Assembly (NCBI RefSeq): GCF_001746365.1
Contig: NZ_MJAJ01000043.1
Location: 58,742-109,529, forward strand
Reading direction: 5' to 3'
DNA length: 50,788 nucleotides
DNA from: Streptomyces sp. LUP30
Lineage (GTDB): Bacteria > Actinomycetota > Actinomycetes > Streptomycetales > Streptomycetaceae
The position numbers and the translations under genes are program-made. Of the stretch, positions 39,235 through 47,480 are shown piece by piece. Below the pieces are notes generated by a model, which worked only from the letters and a program-made list of their open reading frames with translations, did no database searches and was not told the DNA's origin. Within the stretch, counting starts at the first letter, position 1. Every line of letters begins with the position of its first letter.

Positions 39235-39402
39235 TCAGTCCTCGTCGCCGAGGGGGACCACGACGAGGAAGGCATCCGACTTCAGGTCCATGACCACGGT
39301 CGCGGGCTCCCCCTCGGCTCGCCGCCGTGCCGCGTACTCCTCCGCCGGCCACGATCCTCGCGGGGATCCTGCGGGGAAACGCTCCAAGACCTTCGCGCTC
39401 AT
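39235..39402 (-). CDS. Small conserved Streptomyces protein, 55 residues
   Basis: A short soluble protein beginning SAKVLERFPAGSPRGSWPAE, continuing AARRRAEGEPATVVMDLKSD and ending AFLVVVPLGDED. I recognise the type as a small conserved hypothetical of Streptomyces but know of no function. ATG at 39402 follows GGGAGGTG by a suitable distance. It is 74 bases downstream of the MMPL gene on the same strand and could be its operon partner. A strong terminator follows. Confidence 0.75.
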   Translation of the reverse strand: MSAKVLERFPAGSPRGSWPAEEYAARRRAEGEPATVVMDLKSDAFLVVVPLGDED

Positions 39403-39476
39403 AGCGGCAGACACCTCCCGATGCGTAACGGACAACTGCTCCGTACTCCGGCTTCCCGGGATCGGCGCGAACATGT

Positions 39477-41606
39477 TCATCCGCGAGCCGACGGGGCGTC
39501 ACCTGTCCCGGTCCGGTCGCGGCCGAGCCGTCCGGGCCACCAGGCGGGGGCTCCGATGTCCCGCACCAGCGCGGGCACCAGCAGTGAACGCACGACGAGG
39601 GTGTCGAGCAGGACTCCGAAGGCGACGATGAAGGCGATCTGGGCGAGGAAGGCCAGGGGGATCACCCCGAGCGCGGCGAACGTGGCGGCGAGCACCACGC
39701 CGGCCGAGGTGATGACGCCCCCGGTGGTGACCAGTCCGCGCAGGACGCCTTCGCGCACACCGTGCCGCAGGGACTCCTCGCGCACCCGGGACATCAGGAA
39801 GATGTTGTAGTCGACTCCCAGCGCGACCAGGAACACGAAGCCGTACAGCGGCACGGACGGATCGGTGCCGCCGAAGCCGAACACGTGCCGGAACACGAGG
39901 CCCGAGACGCCCAGCGTGGCGAGGAAGTTCAGCGCCACCGTGGCCACGAGCAGCACGGGCGTCAGCAGGGACCGCAGCAGGACCGTCAGGACGAGGAGGA
40001 TGACGGCGAGGACGACGGGGACGATGAGGGTGCGGTCGCGTTCGGCGGTGCGCAGGGTGTCGTAGCGCTGGGCCGTGTAGCCGCCGACGAGGGCGTCCGC
40101 GCCGGGGACGGCGTGCAGGGCGGCCCGCAGGCGGGCCACGGTGCGCAGCGCGTCGTCGCCGTCGGCCGCGGAGGCGAGGGTGGCGTCGATCCGCACCCGT
40201 CCCTCGACCACCAGGGGCGTGCCGCCCGGGCGTCCGGACGCGCCGACGCCGGCCGCCGAGGCGACGCCCTCGGTGGTCCTGGCCGCGGCCAGGACCTCCG
40301 GGAGCCGGCGGGCGTCCGCGACGATCACGGTGGGGTTGCCGGAGCCTCCCGGGAAGTGCCGGCCGAGGGTGCGCTGCGCGGCGACGGAGGGGGCGTCGTT
40401 CACGAAGGTCTCGTCGAGGGGCGTCCCCTGGGAGGCGAGCGTCGGAGCGAAGGCGGCCGCGGCCAGCAGAGCGGCGAGGGCGACCGCCCAGACGCGGCGC
40501 GGGGCCCGGTCGACGAGCCCGGCGACGCGTCGCCAGACGCCGTGTCCGGTACCGCCCGCGTGCGTGCGCGAGGGCCAGTAGGCGGTCCGGCCGAGGAGGG
40601 ACAGGACGGCGGGCAGGAAGGTCAGCGTGCTGAGCACGGCGCAGCCGATGCCGACGGCGCCGACCGGTCCGAGCGCGCGGTTGTTGGTGAGGTCGCTGAG
40701 CAGCAGCGCGAGCAGTCCGAGGGCGACGGTGGCGGCGCTGGCCACGATCGCTCCGGAGGAGCCGCGCAGCGCGCCCGTGACGGCGGCGAACCGGTCGGCG
40801 CCCGCGGCGAGTTCCTCCCGGTGGCGGGCGGTCAGCAGGAGGGCGTAGTCGGTGGCCGCGCCGATCACGAGGATGGAGAGGATGCCCTGGACCTGCCCGT
40901 CGACGCGCACCATGCCGTGGTCGGCGAGCGCGTACACGACGGCGCAGGCGAGGCCGAGGGCGAGGACCGCGCTGAAGATGATCACCAGGGGGAGCAGCAC
41001 ACTGCGGTACACCAGCAGCAGGATGACCAGGACGGTGGCCAGGGCGACGCCGAGGAGCAGTCCGTCGATGCCCGCGAAGGCGTCGGCCAGGTCCGCGCGG
41101 GTCGCGGCAGGTCCCGCCAGCTGGACCGTGGTGCCGGGGACGCGTTCGGCGGCGGCGCGGATCCGGTCGAGGGTGGGGGCGAGGTCGTCCCCGAGGTCGG
41201 GGCGCAGGGGCACCACGGCCTCGATGGCCCGACCGTCGTCGGAGGGCAGCGCGGGCGACGCCGCGCCGGACGCGCCGCGGTCATGGGCGAGCGGGGCGAG
41301 CGCGCGGTCGGCGTCCGCCGTCCGGCGCTCGATCACGGCCCGGCCCGCTCCGGCCTCGCCCGCCGTGGGTCCGCCGCCCGCGGTCCACACGACGATCACC
41401 GGGAGCGTCTCCTGCTGCCGGAAGGCGCGTTGCGCGGTGACGACCTCGGTCGACTCGGCGCTGCGCGGCAGGAACGCCGCCTGGTCGTCGGTGGCGACCT
41501 CGCCCAGCCGCCCGGCGTAGGGGCCGAGGACGCCGCCGACGACGAGCCAGACGGCGACGAGGAGGAACGGGACGAGCCGGCGGGCGCGTCGAAGGGTGGC
41601 GGACAT
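39477..41606 (-). CDS. MMPL family RND transporter
   Basis: A 709-residue exporter with twelve transmembrane segments in two halves. Each half has one helix, a large extracytoplasmic domain, then five helices. The second-half motif reads GVDYNIFLMSRVREESLRHG and the first has IGAATDYALLLTARHREEL, both with the Asp-Tyr proton-relay pair. MMPL proteins export lipids or drugs. ATG at 41606 is preceded by GGAG. The MarR gene is just upstream on the same strand and a palindrome separates them, suggesting MarR repression. Confidence 0.93.
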   Translation of the reverse strand: MSATLRRARRLVPFLLVAVWLVVGGVLGPYAGRLGEVATDDQAAFLPRSAESTEVVTAQRAFRQQETLPVIVVWTAGGGPTAGEAGAGRAVIERRTADADRALAPLAHDRGASGAASPALPSDDGRAIEAVVPLRPDLGDDLAPTLDRIRAAAERVPGTTVQLAGPAATRADLADAFAGIDGLLLGVALATVLVILLLVYRSVLLPLVIIFSAVLALGLACAVVYALADHGMVRVDGQVQGILSILVIGAATDYALLLTARHREELAAGADRFAAVTGALRGSSGAIVASAATVALGLLALLLSDLTNNRALGPVGAVGIGCAVLSTLTFLPAVLSLLGRTAYWPSRTHAGGTGHGVWRRVAGLVDRAPRRVWAVALAALLAAAAFAPTLASQGTPLDETFVNDAPSVAAQRTLGRHFPGGSGNPTVIVADARRLPEVLAAARTTEGVASAAGVGASGRPGGTPLVVEGRVRIDATLASAADGDDALRTVARLRAALHAVPGADALVGGYTAQRYDTLRTAERDRTLIVPVVLAVILLVLTVLLRSLLTPVLLVATVALNFLATLGVSGLVFRHVFGFGGTDPSVPLYGFVFLVALGVDYNIFLMSRVREESLRHGVREGVLRGLVTTGGVITSAGVVLAATFAALGVIPLAFLAQIAFIVAFGVLLDTLVVRSLLVPALVRDIGAPAWWPGRLGRDRTGTGDAPSARG

Positions 41607-41679
41607 CGTTCTCCGGTTCCGGGAGGAAGGTGTGGAAGGCGCGGCATCTCGGCGGCAGTGATACTCGATGAAAAACAAT

Positions 41680-41692
41680 CTCAATGATTGAG
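41680..41692 (-). promoter_or_regulatory. MarR-type palindrome upstream of the MMPL gene
   Basis: CTCAATGATTGAG is a perfect 13-bp palindrome in an AT-rich patch about 75 bases before the MMPL start. A TATCAC hexamer (minus strand, about 20 bases on) could be the -10, placing the palindrome around the -35. The adjacent MarR protein is the natural binder. Confidence 0.55.
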
Positions 41693-41796
41693 CAAGTCAT
41701 TCGTCGAGTGATCTTAGACGTCGCCTGTCCTTCTGCCCTCGGCAGGTCCCCGGATGCACCCTCCACCGGTCCCGGACGCAGCCGGGAGAGCCCGTC

Positions 41797-42333
41797 TCAG
41801 CGCCCGGGCGCGTGGATCTCGGACAGTTCCTCGCCCATCGCGCCGAGGAAGCGCAGCACCACCGACAACTCGTCCTCGGTGAACCGGGCACGCGCGGCCC
41901 GGGTCGCCTCGGCCAGCGGCCGGAAGTAGGCGCGGGCCGCCGACCGGGCTTCGTCCGCGTAGTACAGGTGGACCACCCTGCGGTCGGCGTTCTCCCGGAC
42001 CCGGCGGATGTGACCCGCGCGCTCCAGCCGGTCGACGCACGCGGTGACCGCGCCGGAGGTCAGCCCGAGATGCTCACGCAGCCGCTTGGGTGTCATCGGC
42101 CCGTCCGCGTCCAGGATCGCGGCGAGCGCCTGGACGTCCGTCGCATGCAGTCCCTGGTCCCCGGCGAACCCGTGCACCAGCCGGTTGATCTCGCCGTTCA
42201 TCCGCCGCAGCCGGACGGCGAAGGCATGCAGGTCGGTCGGCGCGCCGGACGCCTCGGACCGCTCTTCCGGCACCCGCTCCGCACGCTCGTCAGCTGTGGC
42301 CACGAGGTCAGCGTAGTCGCCGTCCGCGATCAC
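41797..42333 (-). CDS. MarR family transcriptional regulator
   Basis: A 178-residue winged-helix regulator. Its core reads HATDVQALAAILDADGPMTP, then KRLREHLGLTSGAVTACVDR, with the wing DRRVVHLYYADEARSAA. The N-terminal extension is acidic and probably disordered. GTG at 42333 gives the longest form and GTG at 42303 is equally possible; neither has a clear Shine-Dalgarno. It lies 190 bases upstream of the MMPL exporter on the same strand and probably represses it until a ligand binds. Confidence 0.9.
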   Translation of the reverse strand: MIADGDYADLVATADERAERVPEERSEASGAPTDLHAFAVRLRRMNGEINRLVHGFAGDQGLHATDVQALAAILDADGPMTPKRLREHLGLTSGAVTACVDRLERAGHIRRVRENADRRVVHLYYADEARSAARAYFRPLAEATRAARARFTEDELSVVLRFLGAMGEELSEIHAPGR

Positions 42334-42479
42334 TCGTTCGTGCGCACAACCCCGGGGTGCATCCGCACGCCGTCTCCGCGTGGAAGCGATCTGAAGGGAC
42401 CGTCCGCCGGGCGTCGCCGCGTCGGCGGACGTCGCCGTACCGGCCCCAGGGGGCCGACCGAACGAAGGACCGAGGACTC

Positions 42480-44003
42480 ATGACCTCAGAGGGCCGCGAC
42501 GCCGGATCGCTCTGCCTGGTGACCGGCGCCACGGGATACGTCGGCGGCCGGCTCGTCCCTGAACTGCTGGCCGCCGGCCACCGGGTGCGCTGTCTGGCCC
42601 GTGCCCCCGAGCGGCTGCGCGACCACCCCTGGGCCGGGGACGTCGAGACGGCGCGCGGCGACGTCACGGACGCCGCGTCGATCGCGGCGGCCCTCCAGGG
42701 CGTCGAGGTCGCCTACTACCTGGTCCACGCACTCGCCACGGGCGACGACTTCGAGGAGACGGACCGCCGGGCCGCCCGGATCTTCGGGGAACAGTGCCGG
42801 GCGGCGGGCGTGCGCCGCATCGTCTACCTCGGGGGCCTCACCCCGGCCGACGTGCCCGAGCGGGAGCTGTCGCCGCACCTGCGCTCACGCGCCGAGGTGG
42901 GACGGATCCTGCTGGCCTGCGGCGTCCCCACCGCCGTGCTGCGGGCCGCGGTGGTGATCGGCTCCGGGTCGGCCTCCTTCGAGATGCTCCGCTATCTGAC
43001 GGAGCGGCTGCCGGTGATGGTCACCCCGAGCTGGGTGCACACCCGGATCCAGCCCGTGGCCGTCCGCGACGTGTTGCGCGCCCTGGTCGGCTGCGCCCGG
43101 CTCCCGGACGACGTCGCCCGGGCCTTCGACATCGGCGGACCGGACGTCCTGACGTACCGCGAGATGATGCTCCGCTACGCCGAGATCGCCGAACTGCCGC
43201 GCCGGCTGATCCTGTCGCTGCCGATGCTCACCCCCGGCCTGTCGAGCCACTGGGTCGGGCTGGTCACCCCCGTGCCGGCCTCGATCGCGCGGCCGCTCAC
43301 CGAGTCGCTGCGCCACGAGGTGATCTGCCACGAGCACGACATCGCCCGGTATGTTCCGGACCCGCCGGGCCATCCCCTCGGCTTCGACGAGGCGGTCCGG
43401 CTCGCCCTGCGCAAGGTACGGGAGGCGCAGGTCGCCACCCGCTGGTCCTCCGCCTCCGTCCCGGGCGCGCCCAGCGACCCGCTGCCCACCGACCCCGGCT
43501 GGGCCGGGGGCAGCCTCTACACCGACGTCCGCGACCTCGCCGTCGACGCCCCGCCCGCGTCGCTGTGGCGGGTGATCGAGGGCATCGGCGGCGACAACGG
43601 CTGGTACTCCTTCCCGCTCGCCTGGGCCGTCCGCGGCCGGCTCGACCGGCTGGCGGGCGGGGTGGGGCTGCGCCGCGGCCGCCGGGACGCCGCCCGGCTG
43701 CGGGTGGGCGACTCGCTGGACTTCTGGCGGGTCGAGGAGATCGAACCCGGTCGCCTGCTGCGGCTGCGGGCCGAGATGCGGCTGCCGGGCCTGGCCTGGC
43801 TGGAGCTGCGGGCCGAGCCGGAGGCCGGCGGCCGGGCCCGCTTCCACCAGCGCGCCGTGTTCCACCCCCACGGCCTGCTCGGCCACGCCTACTGGTGGAG
43901 CGTGGCGCCCTTCCACACGCTCGTGTTCGGCGGCATGGCGCGCAACATCGCTCAGGCGGCGGTGGCGGACGCGTCGGCGCGGGCACGGGAACCGGCCCGC
44001 TGA
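42480..44003 (+). CDS. SDR-like NAD(P)-binding protein with C-terminal DUF2867 domain
   Basis: A 507-residue protein. The N-terminal half is an atypical short-chain dehydrogenase/NAD(P)H-binding domain: GSLCLVTGATGYVGGRLVPE, then AYYLVHALATGDDFEETDRR and VRRIVYLGGLTP. The C-terminal half (from about 340) is DUF2867, an SRPBCC-like domain, with GDNGWYSFPLAWAVRGRLDR. Homologues (YbjT/CC3_like) are often next to photolyase genes. GAGG precedes the ATG at 42480. The photolyase gene follows after 105 bases on the same strand, suggesting a common light or UV function. Confidence 0.88.
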   Translation: MTSEGRDAGSLCLVTGATGYVGGRLVPELLAAGHRVRCLARAPERLRDHPWAGDVETARGDVTDAASIAAALQGVEVAYYLVHALATGDDFEETDRRAARIFGEQCRAAGVRRIVYLGGLTPADVPERELSPHLRSRAEVGRILLACGVPTAVLRAAVVIGSGSASFEMLRYLTERLPVMVTPSWVHTRIQPVAVRDVLRALVGCARLPDDVARAFDIGGPDVLTYREMMLRYAEIAELPRRLILSLPMLTPGLSSHWVGLVTPVPASIARPLTESLRHEVICHEHDIARYVPDPPGHPLGFDEAVRLALRKVREAQVATRWSSASVPGAPSDPLPTDPGWAGGSLYTDVRDLAVDAPPASLWRVIEGIGGDNGWYSFPLAWAVRGRLDRLAGGVGLRRGRRDAARLRVGDSLDFWRVEEIEPGRLLRLRAEMRLPGLAWLELRAEPEAGGRARFHQRAVFHPHGLLGHAYWWSVAPFHTLVFGGMARNIAQAAVADASARAREPAR

Positions 44004-44108
44004 CCGGTCACGACGGGAGGCGGCCCCGAACCCCCCGCCCGGCTGCATCCGCCGGGCGCCGCCGATCGGAAGCGATGCACGGAACGCCCCCTCCCCCGGA
44101 GCCCCCTC

Positions 44109-45482
44109 ATGAACGTCTCGCTCGTCCTGTTCACCGCCGACCTGCGTCTGCACGACCACCCGCCGCTGCGCGCGGCCCTCGACGGCGCGCGCCAGGTGGT
44201 CCCGTTGTTCGTGCGCGACCGGGCCGTCGACCGCGCCGGGTTCGCCGCGCCGAACAGACTGGCGTTCCTCGCCGACAGTCTGCGCGACCTCGACGCGGGA
44301 CTGCGCGAGCGGGGCGGCCGGCTCGTCGTGCGCTCGGGCGAGCTGGTGGAGCAGGTGTGCCGGGTGGCGGCCGAGGCGGAGGCGGACGAGGTCCATCTGG
44401 CCGCCGACGTGAGCGCGCACGCGCGACGGCGCGAGGAAGGCCTCCGGCGGGCCCTGGAGTCCGAGGGCGTGCGGCTGCATGTGCACGACGAGGTGACGAG
44501 CGCCGTCGGTCCGGGCACGCTCGCCCCGGCCTCCTCGGACCACTTCGCCGTGTTCACGCCGTACTTCGGACACTGGTCGCGGGCACGGCTGCGTGAGCCG
44601 CTCGACGCGCCCCGGACGGTGCCGGTCCCGGAGGGGGTCGGCTCCGAGGAACTGCCCGACCGCAGGGACCTGGCGGGGCTGTCGCCGGGTCTGGCGGCGG
44701 GCGGCGAGGAGGAGGGCCGCCGGCGCTTCGCCTCCTGGCTGCGGTCCGGCGTCGGCACGTACGAGGACGGTCACGACGACCTGGCGGGCGACGCCACCTC
44801 CCGGCTGTCGCCCCATCTGCACTTCGGGACCCTGTCCGCGGTGGAGCTCGTGCACCGCGCGCGCCAGGTGGGCGGGCCGGGAGCCGACGCGTTCGTACGG
44901 CAGGTGGCCTGGCGCGACTTCCACCGCCAGGTGCTCGCGGCCCGGCCCGGGACGGCGACCGCCGACTACCGCACCAAACACGACCGCTGGCGTTCGGAGC
45001 GCACGGCCCGCGCCGACGTCGAGGCGTGGCGGGAGGGCCGCACCGGCTACCCGCTGGTGGACGCGGCGATGCGGCAGCTGCGCCACGAGGGATGGATGCA
45101 CAACCGGGGCCGCCTGCTGACCGCCAGCTTCCTCGCCAAGACGCTGTACGTCGACTGGCGCGTCGGCGCCCGCCACTTCCTGGACCTGCTGGTCGACGGG
45201 GACGTGGCCAACAACCAGCTCAACTGGCAGTGGGTGGCGGGCACCGGCACCGACTCGCGGCCCAACCGGGTCCTGAACCCCGTCACCCAGGCGAAGCGGT
45301 TCGACCCCGACGGGGCGTACGTACGGCGTTGGCTGCCGGAGCTGGCGGACCTGGCCGCGCCCGAGGTGCACGAGCCGTGGAAACTGACCGGCAAGGACCG
45401 CGCGGCGCTCGACTACCCGGACCCGGTCGTGGCGCTCTCCGAGGGACTGGCCCGGTTCAAGCGGGCCCGGGAACGCCCCTGA
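44109..45482 (+). CDS. phr: Deoxyribodipyrimidine photolyase
   Basis: A 457-residue DNA photolyase that uses blue light to reverse cyclobutane pyrimidine dimers. The N-terminal antenna-binding domain starts SLVLFTADLRLHDHPPLRAA. The FAD-binding helical domain has VRQVAWRDFHRQVL, then GWMHNRGRLLTASFLAKTLY, WRVGARHFLDLLVDGDVANN and QWVAGTGTDSRP, all signature motifs including the FAD-contacting Asn. Class I CPD photolyase is most likely. It lies in a probable operon with the SDR/DUF2867 gene. It ends seven bases from the convergent lysR gene. Confidence 0.95.
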   Translation: MNVSLVLFTADLRLHDHPPLRAALDGARQVVPLFVRDRAVDRAGFAAPNRLAFLADSLRDLDAGLRERGGRLVVRSGELVEQVCRVAAEAEADEVHLAADVSAHARRREEGLRRALESEGVRLHVHDEVTSAVGPGTLAPASSDHFAVFTPYFGHWSRARLREPLDAPRTVPVPEGVGSEELPDRRDLAGLSPGLAAGGEEEGRRRFASWLRSGVGTYEDGHDDLAGDATSRLSPHLHFGTLSAVELVHRARQVGGPGADAFVRQVAWRDFHRQVLAARPGTATADYRTKHDRWRSERTARADVEAWREGRTGYPLVDAAMRQLRHEGWMHNRGRLLTASFLAKTLYVDWRVGARHFLDLLVDGDVANNQLNWQWVAGTGTDSRPNRVLNPVTQAKRFDPDGAYVRRWLPELADLAAPEVHEPWKLTGKDRAALDYPDPVVALSEGLARFKRARERP

Positions 45483-45489
45483 GCGCCCC

Positions 45490-46419
45490 TCACCACTGCG
45501 GAGCCGCGCTCAGCAGGAGATCGCGCACCCGGGTCACGTCCCGGTTCGCGGCCGCGCCGGGCCGCTGGACCAGGTACGCCGTGTTGATGGGCGGGTCCGA
45601 CGGCTCGTGGAGCGGGACGAGGGCGCCGGAGGCCAATTCGCCGAGGCAGAGATAGCGGGGCAGGACCGTGACGCCCGCTCCCGCGACGGTCGCGGCCAGG
45701 ACCCCGCGCAGATCGGGCACGGTCACCGCGGCGGAGCCCGACAGACGCCTGCCGAAGACGTGCCGCCAGTAGCGGCGCGCGATGGGCAGGTCCTCCGCGT
45801 ACGTGATCAGCGGGACGCCGTGCAGGGCCGCCGGGCCCTCGGCGGCCAACGGGCCCCGGAGCCGCGCCGCCCACACCGGGGCCGCGACGAGGACGAACTC
45901 CTCGTCCGTCAGGGGGACCGCGTGCAGGGTGCGGCCGCGGGGGCGGGTGGTCGCGACCACCAGGTCGTGCCGTCCCGCGCGCAGCCCCTCCAGCAGCGCG
46001 TCGGTCAGGCCGGTGGCGACGCGCAGCCGCACGCCGTCGGCCACCAGCGGCGCCAGCGCGGGAAGCGCACGGGTGCACAGCAGTTCGGCCGGTCCGGCGA
46101 GGTGCACCGGATCGGCCGGACCCGCCCGGCCCGCCCCCGGGTCCGGGTCGGCCACGACGGCCAGCTCGTCGAGCGGCGCGGAGACACGGGCCGCCAGCTC
46201 GTCGGCGACGGCGGTCGGCGAGACGCCGCGCGGGAGCCGTTCGAAGAGCTCGCGCCCGGTCTGCCGCTCCAGCGCCCGCATCTGCGTCGTCACGGTCGGC
46301 TGGGAGAGCTTCAGCAGCTGCGCCGCCCCGGTGAACGAGCCCGAGCGGTACACGGCGAGGAAGGTGCGCAGCAGGTTCAGGTCCAGGGGGCCGGCCGGTC
46401 GGCCGTCGCTGTGTTCCAC
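45490..46419 (-). CDS. LysR family regulator divergent from the DJ-1/PfpI gene
   Basis: A 309-residue LysR-type regulator with the helix-turn-helix at residues about 14-72 (LNLLRTFLAVYRSGSFTGAA, then QLLKLSQPTVTTQMRALERQ) and an effector-binding domain. GTG at 46419 is the likely start. It diverges from the DJ-1/PfpI-like gene across a 157-base gap rich in inverted repeats, the typical arrangement for LysR control of the neighbour, probably in response to an oxidant or reactive carbonyl. Confidence 0.92.
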   Translation of the reverse strand: MEHSDGRPAGPLDLNLLRTFLAVYRSGSFTGAAQLLKLSQPTVTTQMRALERQTGRELFERLPRGVSPTAVADELAARVSAPLDELAVVADPDPGAGRAGPADPVHLAGPAELLCTRALPALAPLVADGVRLRVATGLTDALLEGLRAGRHDLVVATTRPRGRTLHAVPLTDEEFVLVAAPVWAARLRGPLAAEGPAALHGVPLITYAEDLPIARRYWRHVFGRRLSGSAAVTVPDLRGVLAATVAGAGVTVLPRYLCLGELASGALVPLHEPSDPPINTAYLVQRPGAAANRDVTRVRDLLLSAAPQW

Positions 46420-46443
46420 CGCGCCAGTATTCCTCCGCCGCCC

Positions 46444-46489
46444 ATAGGATCCTCGATGCCGGGCATCGGAATCCTCATTGGATCCCTAT
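46444..46489. promoter_or_regulatory. Nested inverted repeats in the LysR / DJ-1 divergent gap
   Basis: CGATGCC-G-GGCATCG (46454-46468) is a perfect 15-bp palindrome. It is flanked by ATAGGATCC (46444-46452) and GGATCCCTAT (46480-46489), inverted with one inserted base. Dual-site layouts like this are typical of LysR recognition and activation sites. Confidence 0.6.
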
Positions 46490-46576
46490 GCCTCGACCGC
46501 CTAGGTTCGCTCAGGCACCCATGCGTCGGCGGTCCGCGGAGCGGAGCGTCGGCGCCGACCCTCTCGGAGATCACTC

Positions 46577-47272
46577 ATGGCCAAGATCCTTTTCGTGCTG
46601 ACCGGCGCCGACCACTGGACGCTCGCCGACGGCACCCAGCACCCCACCGGCTTCTGGGCCGAGGAAGCCGTCGCCCCCTACGAGGCGTTCCGGGCGGCGG
46701 GCCACGAGGTCGTCGTCGCCACGCCCGGCGGCGTCGTGCCCACCGTGGACAAGGGCAGCCTGGCCGCCGAGGTCAACGGCGGGCAGGAAGGCGCCGACCG
46801 GGTCGCCGCCGTGCTCGCCGGCATGACCGAGCTGCAGCGGCCGCTGCGACTGGAGGACGTGGACCTCGGCGACTACGCGGCCGTCTTTTACCCGGGCGGC
46901 CACGGCCCGATGGAGGACCTGGCCGTCGACGCCGTGTCCGGGCGTCTCCTGGCCGACGCCCTGGCCTCGGGCAGGCCCCTGGGCGTGGTCTGCCACGGTC
47001 CGGCGGCGCTGCTCGCCGCGGTCTCCGAGGACGGCGCCAACGCCTTCGCGGGCTACCGGATCGCCGCGTTCACCAACGCCGAGGAGCACCAGGCCGGCCT
47101 GGGCGACAAGGCGAAGTGGCTGCTGCAGGACCGGCTCACCGAGGCGGGCGTCGACGTGCGGGTCGGCGAGCCCTGGGCGCCGCACGTCGTGGTCGACCGC
47201 AACCTCGTCACCGGCCAGAACCCCGCCTCCTCCGCCCCGCTCGCAGATGAACTGCTGAAGAAGCTGCACTGA
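46577..47272 (+). CDS. DJ-1/PfpI family protein (type 1 glutamine amidotransferase-like, Hsp31-like)
   Basis: A 231-residue alpha/beta protein with the nucleophile Cys139-His140 in GVVCHGPAALL and a likely partner Glu near residue 29-30 (FWAEEAVAPYEAFR). Family members hydrate glyoxals or act as oxidant-sensing chaperones. The YPGGHGPMEDLAVD loop matches the Hsp31/YDR533C-like group. The start is ATG at 46577. It is controlled most likely by the divergent LysR. Confidence 0.92.
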   Translation: MAKILFVLTGADHWTLADGTQHPTGFWAEEAVAPYEAFRAAGHEVVVATPGGVVPTVDKGSLAAEVNGGQEGADRVAAVLAGMTELQRPLRLEDVDLGDYAAVFYPGGHGPMEDLAVDAVSGRLLADALASGRPLGVVCHGPAALLAAVSEDGANAFAGYRIAAFTNAEEHQAGLGDKAKWLLQDRLTEAGVDVRVGEPWAPHVVVDRNLVTGQNPASSAPLADELLKKLH

Positions 47273-47404
47273 GGCGGTCGCCCGCACCGGACAAACCTCC
47301 GTTCGTCGCCCGCGCCGTCTCCGGCGCCCGCGTCCGTGAGGACGCCCCCGCCTCCCGGCCGTTCGCGCGCCCCGGGACGCCTAAGGGCGCCGCGCCCCTC
47401 GGGG

Positions 47405-47434
47405 CCCGGCGGCTCTCAAGCCCGGCGGCTCTCA
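47405..47434. repeat. 14-bp direct repeat downstream of the DJ-1 gene
   Basis: CCCGGCGGCTCTCA occurs at 47405-47418 and 47421-47434. It sits in the gap between the DJ-1 and MerR genes, together with a GCGTCC/GGACGC hairpin (47330-47345). Confidence 0.45.
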
Positions 47435-47480
47435 GGCGCCGGGGCCCGGAGGCCTCGGCCGTCGGCAGTGCGGCCGTGCC

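Noticed and set aside
42885..45371. 828-codon minus-strand frame opposite the SDR and photolyase genes
   Set aside because: Antisense to two well-recognised proteins; no domain of its own.
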